Source: Phalacrocorax aristotelis
Taxonomy: Eukaryota; Chordata; Aves; Suliformes; Phalacrocoracidae
DNA: 64,000 bases
Assembly: GCF_949628215.1 (NCBI RefSeq)
Contig: NC_134288.1
Span: forward strand, 12,221,682 to 12,285,681
Direction: 5' to 3'
Shown: piece by piece, positions 33,066-44,185 of the stretch
Layout of the letters: each line of letters starts with the position of its first letter
How positions within the stretch are numbered: the stretch's first letter is position 1
The notes under the pieces: generated by a model
The model's database searches: none
The model's input: only the letters and a program-made list of their open reading frames with translations
What the model was told of the DNA's origin: nothing
Program-made: the position numbers and the translations under genes

Positions 33066-36000
33066 CAAAATCCCAAGTTAATTCAAGGAAATAAAAATTG
33101 GCTGGTTTGTGGTGGTAGGCAAGGAAGATTTTTTTATTGCCCCTTAAAAAAAGGCAGTATTTTAAGTTTTAAATTATTTTAAAACATGAATATTGGAGAC
33201 AGATAACCAGTGTACCACAGGCTGGATACCTACTTTTCACTCCTTTTAATTCCGTTTCTTCATCATCCTAAAATACTCTTTTCAAGGTTTTCTGCCAAAT
33301 AAGAGGAAAACACGCAACACTAAAGGGATCACAGGTTGATCAGGGTTATAGGCAGACTCCAAAAAAAGCTGATCCTGTTGTAACAAAGATGCACATCTAG
33401 CTCAGAGGGTCTAAATCCACAGCGAGACTGAATCCTCTCCAGCAGTACAAAATACCATAAAGCTGCTTTGAAAGGACTGCGAGGAAATCCCTTTTTTTGG
33501 GTGGAATTCTTATGCTAACATAAAGCAACATGGCATCTGTCCTGTCCTCGGTTATGCTGAAGCAGTGCAGGATCAGATCGGTCACAGAGGGAAGGGTTTG
33601 CGAGCCCTCCCAGCTAAGGCAAGGTAGAGCAGCCTTGCAGCAGGGACAGGGGCTGAGCTTCTGGTTTCCATGTGGTGCTTAAAGCAAAAGAAATCTTGAA
33701 GTAAATTTTCAAGTCTGATTTATGTGGAATATGTTACGTTAAAAAGATTGATGCAGTTTTCCAATTAGAAGCTACGAGGGAACAGAAAATCTAACAGAGC
33801 CCATGACCTTCAAACGTTTTGGGGACTTTTTATTTCTGTGCCATGGATTGGTATCATTTATCAGAACTGTAGCATCTAAACATATTTTTTTATCTCTTAA
33901 TGCCATCTAGAAAAAGTAAACGCCTACCTCGTAGCACAGCCAAAGTACTCAAATTCACAAATATGAAACCATGGCTATAAAAATGCCAAAAAGGACTTTT
34001 TCTTGGATTTTTTTTCAGCCAGAACATTGCAAAGTCAAAGTATTTTCTGAGAGGTGTTTGGCCTTGCTTTCTCAACATGAAAACAACGCCCAAACTCTTT
34101 CAAACCACTGAACAACAGTTAAACAAAGCTTGTAACCACGTCATTTTCTTTCCTGAAGCAACCAGGCCAAGCTCTTAGAATTCAAATGACTGAAGATTTT
34201 TGATGCTATCCAGCAATATACTTTATCCATTAACAATAGCAATCAAATTCGGTTTTAGTGTAACTATACATATGTCAGTGGAATAGCCCAAAAGAAGAAA
34301 TGAGGCTAGTGTCCTTGCTGCTCCAGGAATTAAAAAAACTGCTAGAAAGGCACTTTGCTGAACGAAGCTAACAAGAACAAACAGGGTACTTCCCACCTCT
34401 AACATATTTCCTTTGCTCAAACTCATTTACAATCTAGAAGTGAAACAACATTATTTTTTACACCGGCAACATAGTAATAACACAGATTTAGAGGTACTTC
34501 TGCCTGAAGAGAGATTTAAGGTTAGAATAACATTACTCTGTTAATATTAAACACTTGACTGCCTCATCTCATGCTCTCCGCTGTACTAACAAGAGGTCTG
34601 ACGCAAAATCTGTTAAAGTCAGTGGCCCTCTCTGAGTGCTTGTCTACAATCACTCATCATGTTCTACCGAAGTACGATGGATGCTTTTGTCCGGGATTCA
34701 AAAACCAGACGAAGTCCTTTACCTCTTTCAGAGCATTTTCCCAGAAAGCATTTGCAGAAACTCTTTGTTCTCAAATCCTCCAGTTCAGCATCACCACTCG
34801 TATGCTGGGAGGTCGCTCAAGGCCAAGATGGAACAAAACTAATTATATTGTGGGGAGGTCTAGCAATAAATCAGTTTTGAAAAGGGAAAGGAGAGTGGCT
34901 TAGAGATAGGAGCAGCTCTTGCATCCAGAGATCCCACAGCTAGAGAGGGCTGGCATAGCCAGGGAACCTGCTGAAACACAGATGCAGAGTGCGCCGTGCT
35001 GCCACTGACCCTGTGGGCAAAGCCCCTGATCCTGCCTGTGGTGTGGTCTGCCCTGCCCTATTCCTGCTCCCAAAATCTGCTTCTCTGCGCAAGGGTCAGC
35101 CCCTCACTGGGCCAACATAAATTTACTAGAGAAGCGCAACACACTTCAGGGTGGCCACCGGGATCAGGACTGCACCGCCAATGCATTTCAGGGCAACCCA
35201 CATCCGAAACACCCTGTGCACGGTTAACAACTCCCATGCATTGCTTTAAGTCAGTAACCTCCATTTATTAAGCATAAAATCCATAGGGGGAACCATTCCC
35301 CTGAAATCCTACTCAGTGTCTCACTAATCTACTAGCAACAAGCCATGAGCTCTGCTACATGTTTGCAGAGTCTTGCAAAGCATTTCCGCCATTCACCATT
35401 GCATTAATGGGATTCTGCAAGATGCAAATGTCCCAGGCACTGAATAATTAACTTATGGGCAGCAGCTCAAGGAATCAGGTGAGAAAGACATGAAATCCAA
35501 AAGGTAAAGCAGAATATTTGGCAATCTGGCACACAAACACCTTCACCTGGGGGCTGTGACCAACCCTGTAGGCAAAGACAGGTTTCTGGGCTTGGTACTC
35601 TCAATTAATACAAAGGAAAGCAAAGCTCAGCGATCCTCTCTTTTAGGGTGGCCCAAGCAAAATAAACAGCATAAAGCAAACCCTTGATTCACTTTTTGTG
35701 CTACTGCAGGGTGTAAAGCCCCAAATCGGAGAGCAGGATCCTCCCCAGCATGTTCCATGCTGTAAAGACACACACAAAAAACCCAAAGCTGCCTTGAGGA
35801 GTTTGCAATCAGAAATCATGAGGCACTGAGCAGCCGGATGCTGATCTCCCTAAGCCGGTGGATATTTCTTTTGTTAGTGGCTGACCCCATCCTCCTCCTT
35901 GCCTGTAAATCTCTAATCTCTGTAAAGATTTCTAGTAAGTACTTGCTCAGGTAGTTCCTGGTTTCGCTGGCCAAGAATATCTAACCCTCGCAGGAATCGC

Positions 36001-37412
36001 TGCCTCCTGTCTCATTTGTCATCCCAGGATCGAGCTGAATGTTTTTGCCGCTATCTTTGTGGGTTTGATCCACGCATGCAGGGCGAATTAAGGCACTATC
36101 AGTGGAGCAGCTATTCCACAGGGCTTCAGACGACGCTGAACATGCTCGTTGCATGCCAGCGCAGTTTCGTCCGAGTCACGGCAGGGCAGGTGGCTGTGGT
36201 CTGCGTCCCTCACAGCCCGCCAAGCTCAGTTTCCGATATTTTGGGTTGCCTGCAGGCTAGACCTCTTTGCATATAACTAGCTAGTGGGTTGGTTTTTCTT
36301 TTCCCCTTTCATTATTTGACTAACCCTCTCTCCCCACGTTTCATCCTTTTTCTTGCAACAGCTCAAAGCATACCTCTCTGAAGATCTCTTTTGTGTTCGC
36401 CCTCCCCAAAATACTGTTTCAAGGTGTGTTTTTATAACCAAGCAGCACTAGAGAAAAGTAGGAGCCCAGAAATCAAAAAAAAAAAGAAGTGCCAGACTGG
36501 GATAACTTCACATCTGTAGCATGTTGCCTGGTATAACCAAGCAGCCTGTGAAATGGTAACAAGATGTTAATGCAACAAACTCATGTGATTAATGCCCACT
36601 TGTGCCCTCTGACCTCTCAGAACTGAAAAACAAGTTTTTATTATAACAATGCTTTTGATTTGTATAATCTGAAAAAAATAGGTTAGTAAAAGTAATATAG
36701 GTCAGGCAATGAAAGTGCTCCGATTTCGGCTCAGCATGCTGCCTGTGACTTCCTTCTTTAACTTCAGTTACTACCCCCCTAAACCAAGGTCCATTGTACT
36801 ATTAACATATTTTAATTTTTTTAAGGATCATTTTGCCATGTCACCTTACTAGCTTTTCTTATTTTCCACCATTTCTCTGCAGCTTTTTAATTTCTTATAG
36901 AAAGGCAAGGGTTTGATAAAGGGGAGGGGGGGGAACCCCAGTGAATCAGTTCTAAGGAAATTCGGTTACAAGGCAGTAATGCCGGGTTTGAAGCATCACC
37001 GGTGACCGCTTGCAAATGGAAAGTCTCAATGAATTTGGCTATTTTCGTGACTTTTTTTCCCCTCCCTTTGTAACAAGACGGGCTTTTTCCGACGGGGACC
37101 GCAAGCCACCAAACCCCCACTCCCACGCAAAAGCCCGCACTCCCGGGGCTGGGGCGCTGCTTGTCCCCGGGCACCGCACCGCGCACCCCGGCCCCGAGCC
37201 CCGCTCCGGGCCGCCGCCAGCCCCACCTGGGGCTTTCCATCCCTCCGCGCGGCGCAGCGGACGATCCGCGCCCATCCCCGCCTCCTCGGGGCTCCCCGCG
37301 CCGCTCCCGCACCCACGTGCGGCACCACCCGGTAGGTCCCGCCGTGCGTGGGAAGGGGGAGGGGGGCTCCCCCGGGCAGCCCGCACCCCGCGGTGCCCGC
37401 CCCGCTCCTCTC

Positions 37413-37446
37413 CATCCTCCCCCCCCCCCCGCACTCCCCGGCCCCG
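37413..37446 (-). repeat. G-quadruplex-capable tract (G12 run on the minus strand)
   Basis: The plus strand has 12 C at 37419-37430, so the minus strand reads GGGGCCGGGGAGTGC followed by G12. This fits a G3+N1-7 pattern and begins a few bases inside the presumed first intron, just after the candidate donor. Confidence 0.7.
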
Positions 37447-37450
37447 GTAC

Positions 37451-37530
37451 CTGCCGCCGGGCGCCGCCGCTGCCCTCTCGCCGCCGACCCCCGCGCATCC
37501 CGGGCCCGCCGCGGGGAGGGGCGGGCGCCC
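37451..37530 (-). other. SLCO4A1: candidate non-coding first exon of SLCO4A1
   Basis: On the minus strand the GC-rich core ends in CGGCAG|GTACCG (donor G at 37450). Joining it to the acceptor at 24424 gives a roughly 13 kb first intron. The 5' end is not determined; the TSS is set by proximity to the GC and CCAAT boxes. An ATG at 37498 would be in frame with the uORF in the next exon and terminate there, so this exon adds no coding sequence to the transporter. Confidence 0.5.
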
Positions 37531-37600
37531 CGCCCTAACGGATGGGCGTTTCCTCCAATCGGCGGCGGCTATCGGCAGCGACCCGGCCAATGGCGGGGAG

Positions 37601-37701
37601 CCTGGAGGCCACAGGGAGAGCGTGGGGCAAGGCGGGCGGGGCGGGAGAGATGGGAGCAGGGGAGGGGGAAAGGAAGGGGGGAGAGGGCGACAAGAAACGA
37701 G
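37601..37701 (+). other. candidate first exon of a divergent (plus-strand) transcript
   Basis: Purine-rich GC-rich sequence on the far side of the CCAAT pair ends in ACGAG|GTAAGGAG, a near-perfect plus-strand donor. In human an antisense lncRNA (SLCO4A1-AS1) is annotated next to SLCO4A1, so a divergent non-coding transcript is plausible. No conserved protein is encoded; the long GC-rich open frames here look compositional. The 5' end is a guess. Confidence 0.35.
37628..37686 (+). repeat. G-rich tract on the plus strand, G-quadruplex-capable
   Basis: Contains GGGCGGGGCGGGAGAGATGG and further G runs (GGGGAGGGGG, GGGGGG) within 60 bases, strongly purine-biased. It lies inside the candidate plus-strand first exon. 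Confidence 0.7.
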
Positions 37702-37880
37702 GTAAGGAGAGAGCAAGGGTAGGGGCAGGTGCATCTTATGAAAACCGCCCCTTTCCTGTCCCGCTGCGCACCTGGGGCTCGCAGCCCCCCCGCGGGGCTC
37801 GGGCTGCTCCCCCTCGCCCGCTGTCTCCCAGCCTCCCTGCACCCCCGGGATGCTCGGGGCGAGATTCTGGGATGCATCCG

Positions 37881-40800
37881 AGAGGAGAAAGCGTGCTGAA
37901 AGGGAGCAACATCCGTGGCTGTGGTGGCAGAGAGCAATGGCAGGAACTTGACGTTTACCTCCAGCTACTGCAAGGAGCTTACCTCGTGTAAAAGGAAGAA
38001 CAAGCGCACGAGCAGATGCATGTGTATTATTTTATCTGGGGTATAAACACAGTCATTGTGGCATTATCTTTATTGGTGCAATATAGCGCTAGGTGCAATC
38101 AGCCTGGGCACGGCTGGGTTAATGATTGCAGAGGACAACTGCCTCCAGAGCCAGAGGAGCTGTGCAGGAAAGCTGCGGGAACACACCAAACCCCTTTGAT
38201 TTGCATTAACGCATTTGTTTGGGCCTTTTCTTTGCTGTCTGGGGACTTGCTGTCACAGTGGTTGGTTTATAGGCACTGAAGGGGCCGTTGTGCGGTTACA
38301 CAGATGAGTCCCCTGGACCAGCACCCACACCTGAGCACACCATGCCCTCCAGGACGTAAATCACCTGGGCAGGAAGAATCTCAGCAGATGTGACATGTGC
38401 ATGTGTGAGGTCTAACCACGCAGCTCTTGCATGCCTTACCAGTGCAGCTTTTGCAGCCTGCTTTGCATTTCTTATGAGAGCTATTTCACATCACTTGGGA
38501 ATTTGGCCTGTTTCTGCATGTTCAAAGATAAATAATTCAGGCGCTATTATGTTTAGCTCTTTAAAGTGCAATCAGTTCTCCATTATCTGGAGAGCACGGG
38601 ATAACCTGGGTAATGGAAAAACCCAGCTAACACTGCACAAGGCGGTGAGGGGGGGCAAATATATGGCCAGAGGTCTGACATCCACCTGTTGTGCTGAGCC
38701 CTGTGGTACCCATCTTTCCTCGGTGCTGCATCTTTCCCATGGCTTCTGCTGGAGCTCAGGGACCCACAGCTAACTGAGAGTTGGGGCAGGAGTTGAGGCA
38801 GAAGCAGACCCTGCACCTCACCACGGCTCATCCCGGGCTGCGGCAGTGTGCTGCTTGCCTTGCTCCCTCGTCATCATTCTCTGAAGCAGTGGCTCCAGGA
38901 TGGAGTTGGGAAGTGCTGCCTTTTTGCCCCATCCTTGCTGTGCCCCATGGAGCTGGAGGTTGATGGGCTTCCTGCGGGTTTTGCTTTCACTTACTGGGCT
39001 AAACTGGAAGCTGTTGAATAAGCTTTTAAAGCAAAATTAAGTGCGGGAGAGCCTGCTGATTGCGATGTACCGTGGTCAGGAAAACCAGGAAGCATTTGCT
39101 CCATGGGCACACACTGATGTTGCTTTATTACGTATGAATCCTTTCCTGCACGCTGAAGTTAGGGCGTTCGTTTGGCTGGTGCTGTACAATCACTGATGAG
39201 TGAGGCCCTGTTTCAAACTGTTTGTATTTTAAATAAACAGGCTGGAAAGGACAACAGATGTGCGAAGGTGAAACAGTGCGTCAAAAACATCCGAGCTGGG
39301 GAAACCCCTCATGTTTCCTGTTCAACCGTGCCAAACTGCATTTGTCACTGGCTCCAGCTTCAGGGTGATGCATCCCTGCTCCTCAGCTCTGCTCGCTTCT
39401 CCACACGTTCTGGTCCATCCTGCCTTTGGTGACGTTGTCCTCAGACGTGTAAAGTAATTCTTTTACTTAATTTTTGGTGATTTTTTGATACAGCCTCTCA
39501 AAATATATTACCTCTTGGGTGAGGGAGATGTAAAGGTATGGAGCTTGTCCAATGGATTTGCATGAGCTTGTAGTAACTCTGTTAGCATCTCCAAGGGAGA
39601 AAGTATGGCAAAGACAGAGAACACCTGGAAGAAATCTCTCTCCTACAAAAATCTTTAAAAGATGCTAGACTGTGGCATGGCAAATCAGTCTTGCCATCTC
39701 TACTGATTCACTTGACAATAAAAAGGAGTCTGTCCCAGGGGCAAGTTTGTTTTAAAATCTGTTTTAAAGCCCCTGGGGCTCAGGATGAGCCAATGTACAC
39801 CTTGCTGTGTGATTGGCAGAACACTCCTCCAGAGTTTGGCGTCTTCCCAGGACCGGGCTCATCCAAAAGGATCTTTGTAGCTGGTTTAGGGGCTAGGAGA
39901 AGCTGGAATGAATTTGCCAAAGCTATAGGCAAATTAAAAGTATAGGCATGAAATGTGTGTCTTGCAATGAAGGCCTGGGTGGCAGGGGGTGTAAAGAATG
40001 GGCAAGGTTTGGGCAGAGCCTAGATGGGCATAGAGAGAGCCCTGCCCTTGTGGGGGAGCATGGGCAGCATGGCAGAGACCCAAGCGTGAAGGTGCTGGGG
40101 CCTTGGCATGAACTCAGGTCGTGCCTCACTCAGTTTCCCTCCTGGCTCTGCAAACTCACGAAAGGGAAGGTTGCAACAGGAGCGAAGGTGAAGGTGTATT
40201 GCAGAAGAATTAGAAAAGTACTCGCCAGAGCATAGTCCTTGTCCTGCTGCGAGCCACAGACACCTCCACCAAAAGGAGGTGGGGGAGGATGATGGGGAGG
40301 TGTATCCCTGTCCCCCGACCTGTCTCGGATATGCATCAGCTTTCCTTGACAGCATCTGGCCTAAATCTTCCTCACCTCTGCTAGTGTCTTGTCTCAGGGC
40401 CATCTCCTTTCACTTCCACATCTGTCAAGCTCAGCCAGACTGGATACAGAGCTCTGCGAGTGGCTGGTGGCTTTTCTTTTAAAATTGAAGGGGACAAAGT
40501 TTTTCCTTGGCTGGGGCTTGTTGGTGGGCCCAAAGCTTTCTGAAAGGATGGGGCCACCTCTGCCCCTGTCCATCATTAGAGCTGAGAATTATCAGGGCAG
40601 TGACGGTAATAAACAACGACAAGGAGACTGGTAATCATGTTAGTAGTATTATTACTAGCATTATACTGTTGTTGTTATGTGGGTTACTACCTCCTTGGGT
40701 TTGGGAGGCTCTGATCATTTTAGTTTGACTGAAGCCCTGATTTCATGGGTCATGTTAACACTTGCAGGTTTACCTGCAATGATTTTAATTCAGTATTTCA

Positions 40801-41689
40801 CACCGGGATGGATTTATGATGTGTTGTACCTCTGTCAGAAGCTTTGGGCTGCCATTTTTTATAAATGTCCATAAATCATTAAAACTCTGGTTTTAATTAA
40901 TGCAAATTTAGTGCCACAGAAGGGAAGTCTGTTGGCTGGAGGCACTCTGAGAGCTGGAATCGCTCTGTCACCAGTTTCTTCAAGTTCAGTCGTGTAAGCC
41001 ACGTGGGACCTGAGATGATCATGACGATCTTTGGGCTAAACCTGTGCAGACATAAACCTTATTAATGTCCATCAAATGAAACTGTCTGCGTTTTTCCAAG
41101 ATCCACAGAGCTGACTAGGAAAGAAGGGGCGTTGTTATTCATCATGTAAAGTCCAGTTCTGGGAACATTTACATTTTTAATATAGTTAAGTGTGCACATA
41201 TATACAAGATTAGGTTAACATAGTAATAAACAATTTGTATAAAAACATAATGTCTAATACAGATTTCTAGTGCCTGAAAGATGATTACCTAATATTGCTG
41301 TTATAAATACTTCCATGATTCACATCTCCTGTTGCAGAAGAAGCAGGGAAGTACAGAAATGGATTTTTTTCTAAAAGAAGATTTTTTTTTTTAAGTTTTT
41401 TTATAACTCTAATTTGAGCTAGAAATTCATTCACAGGAAACATATAAATAATGAATAAAGGTGGGATTTTTCAAGAGCGGTGGGTAGTGTTGGCTTGCAG
41501 TGGAAAATGCACTTCTGAAAATCCCGCCTGGGATTTTTACCAGGCTTTCTGTTATCCTACCTCTTTTGGTTTTGCAAACTGGAGCATCAGAATCCATCCT
41601 GCTTAGCACCGTGAGCTGCATTTGTTATTACAAGAGCAAAGGATCCTGTAAATGAAAGGATGAGGGAGGAGGTTTAAAGCAAACTCTTG
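37881..41689. other. upstream flank of SLCO4A1, no gene seen
   Basis: Sequence beyond the CpG island. If the plus-strand donor at 37702 is used, later exons of a divergent transcript could lie here, but none can be picked out by eye. No protein-like frame recognised. Confidence 0.6.
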
Positions 41690-41940
41690 CACAGCTCCTG
41701 ATATAACAGTGGCAACTGTTGCCAGAGGGCATTGCAGAGGTGGAAGTGTTAACTGTGTTCAAGGAAGGATTAGACAAATTCATGGGTGACACATGCTCTG
41801 GCGGCTGTTAAACCCAATAATATCCATGCAAACCTCTAGTTCAGGATGCCCCCAAGGTGCTGATTGCTGGTGGCCAGGGGAGCATCCCTCGCTACTTGTC
41901 CTGCTCTCACCCTCTTTATAAACCAGCCAGCAACAGCACT
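41690..41940 (+). mobile_element. old LINE (CR1/L2-like) 3' tail, degraded
   Basis: The stretch GTTGCCAGAGGGCATTGCAG ... GGATTAGACAAATTCATGG ... GGCTGTTAAACCCAATAAT ... GATTGCTGGTGGCCAGGGGA resembles the 3' region of an ancient amniote CR1/L2-type LINE (segments for 'GATTAGACAAATTCATGGA' and 'TTGCTGGGGAACA'). Considerably more decayed than the CR1s at 2.7 and 26 kb. Family name uncertain and borders approximate. Confidence 0.55.
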
Positions 41941-44111
41941 GCAACACCGTACCTCTCGGTTGTTGTGAAATGATATTAGGAACTTTACTGCTGAGGATGC
42001 ACAAAGTGTGATGCGTTAATTTTAAGAGATAAGGGAGAACTGTAGCTTCTCTTTGAACAATTTCTGAAAGGTCTGAGCTATTTTTTCTCAGGTCTTTTCC
42101 ATTAGGTGATGGGCAGCCACCGCAGCCTTTTCTTCCTAAGACAGAGAGAAATAGAAGTGATTTCTTGCACTCCAGTCAGGTTTTATTTGAATGAAATATG
42201 ACATTACACTGGGAAGAATGATGGAAAAGTCCAAAGAAAGCATCATCCGAAGAGAAAACACATTGAAACTCAGTGCAGCAGCTGTAGGTGTGTTCCCATA
42301 GACCCCGAACAGTACGTGATACCTGGGAGATCTGAGTTAGCATCAAGGTCATTTCAGGCTTAGGAGTTAAAAGGGAAATTTTGTCTGTGGCACAATATTT
42401 TTGTAACTGTTGCTTTTTGTCTGAAAGTAGCCCAAATTAGCAAAGCCACGCCATGGGAGCATTTGTTCTGGGTGCTGGCAAGGCAGCTCTGTTACCATAA
42501 ATACCCCCAGCCATGCTCGGGTCCGGCTCCGCTGCTCCGGGCAGGCTGTCAGCAGCTCAAGGGGCTTCTTTCTCTGTGCTGATGTGCCGCACCACGCACA
42601 GGAGCTCCTGAGCTGGACGTGGGAGTCCTACAGAAATGCAAACAGTATGTAATAACAACAGTAATTACAATCCAGATCGTTACATGGGTCGTGTGCAGCT
42701 CCAAAATTTAAATTCTTTGAGCATAATTAACCTGCTAAGTTCTTACTTAGGAGGAACTATGAATCATGGCCTGTCTCCTGAGACGAGGGCTGGAACAAGG
42801 GACACTCTGCACCTTACCTTCATGGGCTGCTAGACCCAAAGATCTGCTCCGGGATGAGGATCAGCCCCCTTGGAGAGCTGTGGGTGTGGGTGCAGCTGCG
42901 AGAACCCCCCAGCTTGGGGAGGGAGCGAGGGCAGAGGTGCATCCCAGTCCCACTTTTTCTCTGCTTGATTCACTGGGGGGAAAAAGCTCTGAAGAATAAT
43001 CAGAAAAAAACATATAAAATGAGAGTTCTGTGGCACATGACGGCTCAGAACTCATCTCTTGGTTGTGCCAAGTAGCGATGCAAATGGGACCATGGGGAAA
43101 ATCACCTGTACTGTGGTCTTTGCTTTTTAGCCACTTGCTATGCTTTTGGCATGGGATGGGACTATTTACTCTTCCTTTAGCAACAGCACCAACTCCACGG
43201 TACCAAGGAAGAGCACACTGGGCACTCCCAGGGCACGAGCGAGGTGTCAGCGTCTCAAATAAGATCCCAGCAATGCCTGCGGTATGTGCAAAGCGGTGCA
43301 GAGTGTCGGTACAAGGGTTTGGGCTTTGGCTCCAACCGAGTTGCCATGGTCAACAAAGCATGTTTGTACAGCAAGAGGAGATCACATTCATCAGAACAAC
43401 ACCCTTCCTCTTTACGCATGTTTCTGAAGTGTAATTGCCGTTGAACTACCCATTTAACACCGCTTTTCTCTTGCTAGGAGACTAGAGAAAGAGGTTCTTT
43501 TCAGTCACAAAAGGTTTTACTTTGTTTTCTTTTTTTTAGTCTGATGAAAAAACAACGTTACAACTGAGGCATGAACGTTAATGACATTGCTTCATAATCT
43601 TTTTGAAGATTCCTGTTGAACTAACAGAGTCTTTCAACTCTTTTTGTTGCTGGCTTAAAAAGCTGGCACCAAGCATTGCTCCAGATCTCTCCTACTGTGC
43701 TATTCTCTCTGCCCAGTCCCCCATGCAGGTTTTGGTAAATGTTGCCGTTGCGGTGTAACGAAGTACAGGCACTTACTGACAGTGATATCATCTACCCGTA
43801 TGATCTGGGAGATGGTCATGAGCAACATGTGTTTGTGAAGAATATACTCCAGCATGCTTAGGTAGCTGCACTGGAAAGATTTCCAGATAGCTATTGATTT
43901 TCCAGATCTGTAATTAGTTCAGAGATTACAAACACTGCAAATATTGCTCCAGAAATGGATTTTTTAAAAAATTGTTCATAGCACCAAAACTACATTGTGA
44001 CCGAAGCATGTCACATACTTTTAGCAGAGAAAGACTTTGAAGTTCGGAAAGACATTGCCCCTGTAAACCAGATAAGAAATCATGTGGCTAATTCTGTTGC
44101 TATCTCAGATA
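41941..44111. other. intergenic, no gene seen
   Basis: No recognisable exon, RNA gene or recent transposon. Moderately AT-rich, single-copy in appearance. Confidence 0.65.
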
Positions 44112-44185
44112 AGGCCTGGATCCCACTCATTCTGGCTGATTTTGAAAAATCCATTCCTGCAGTTCCTCTTGCAGGATCAAGGCCT
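44112..44185. repeat. 74-bp MITE-like element with 12-bp imperfect terminal inverted repeats
   Basis: Left end AGGCCTGGATCC and right end GGATCAAGGCCT are inverted repeats with one mismatch. The 'GGCCTGATCC' style of terminus is typical of short palindromic non-autonomous elements that are common in turtle, crocodile and bird genomes; the interior has lost its symmetry. Family assignment is inference. Confidence 0.5.

Larger units (their letters stand above)
24424..37450 (-). other. presumed first intron of SLCO4A1
   Basis: About 13 kb between the candidate non-coding exon and the coding-start exon. It contains a CR1 LINE (25934-26712), a fossil palindromic fragment (about 32995-33065), T/A homopolymers, two perfect palindromes (27800-27815, 29013-29030) and an AT-rich single-copy block at 27600-28200 that could be regulatory. 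I see no host coding exon. Confidence 0.45.
37080..37880. promoter_or_regulatory. CpG island, probable SLCO4A1 promoter, possibly bidirectional
   Basis: An abrupt block of very GC-rich, CpG-dense sequence in otherwise AT-rich DNA. The core (about 37500-37600) has GC boxes at 37517-37524 and 37527-37535 and two CCAAT boxes at 37555-37559 and 37587-37591, plus a CACGTG E-box at 37314-37319. No TATA box is evident, as is usual for CpG-island promoters. Outward-pointing donors on both strands (37450 minus, 37702 plus) frame the core. It is the only CpG island upstream of SLCO4A1 in the window. Confidence 0.8.

Noticed and set aside
37039..37842. Long open frames of 120-270 codons on both strands in the CpG island
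   Set aside because: Stop codons are rare in GC-rich sequence; the translations are Arg/Gly/Pro-rich low complexity and differ between frames with no conserved domain.
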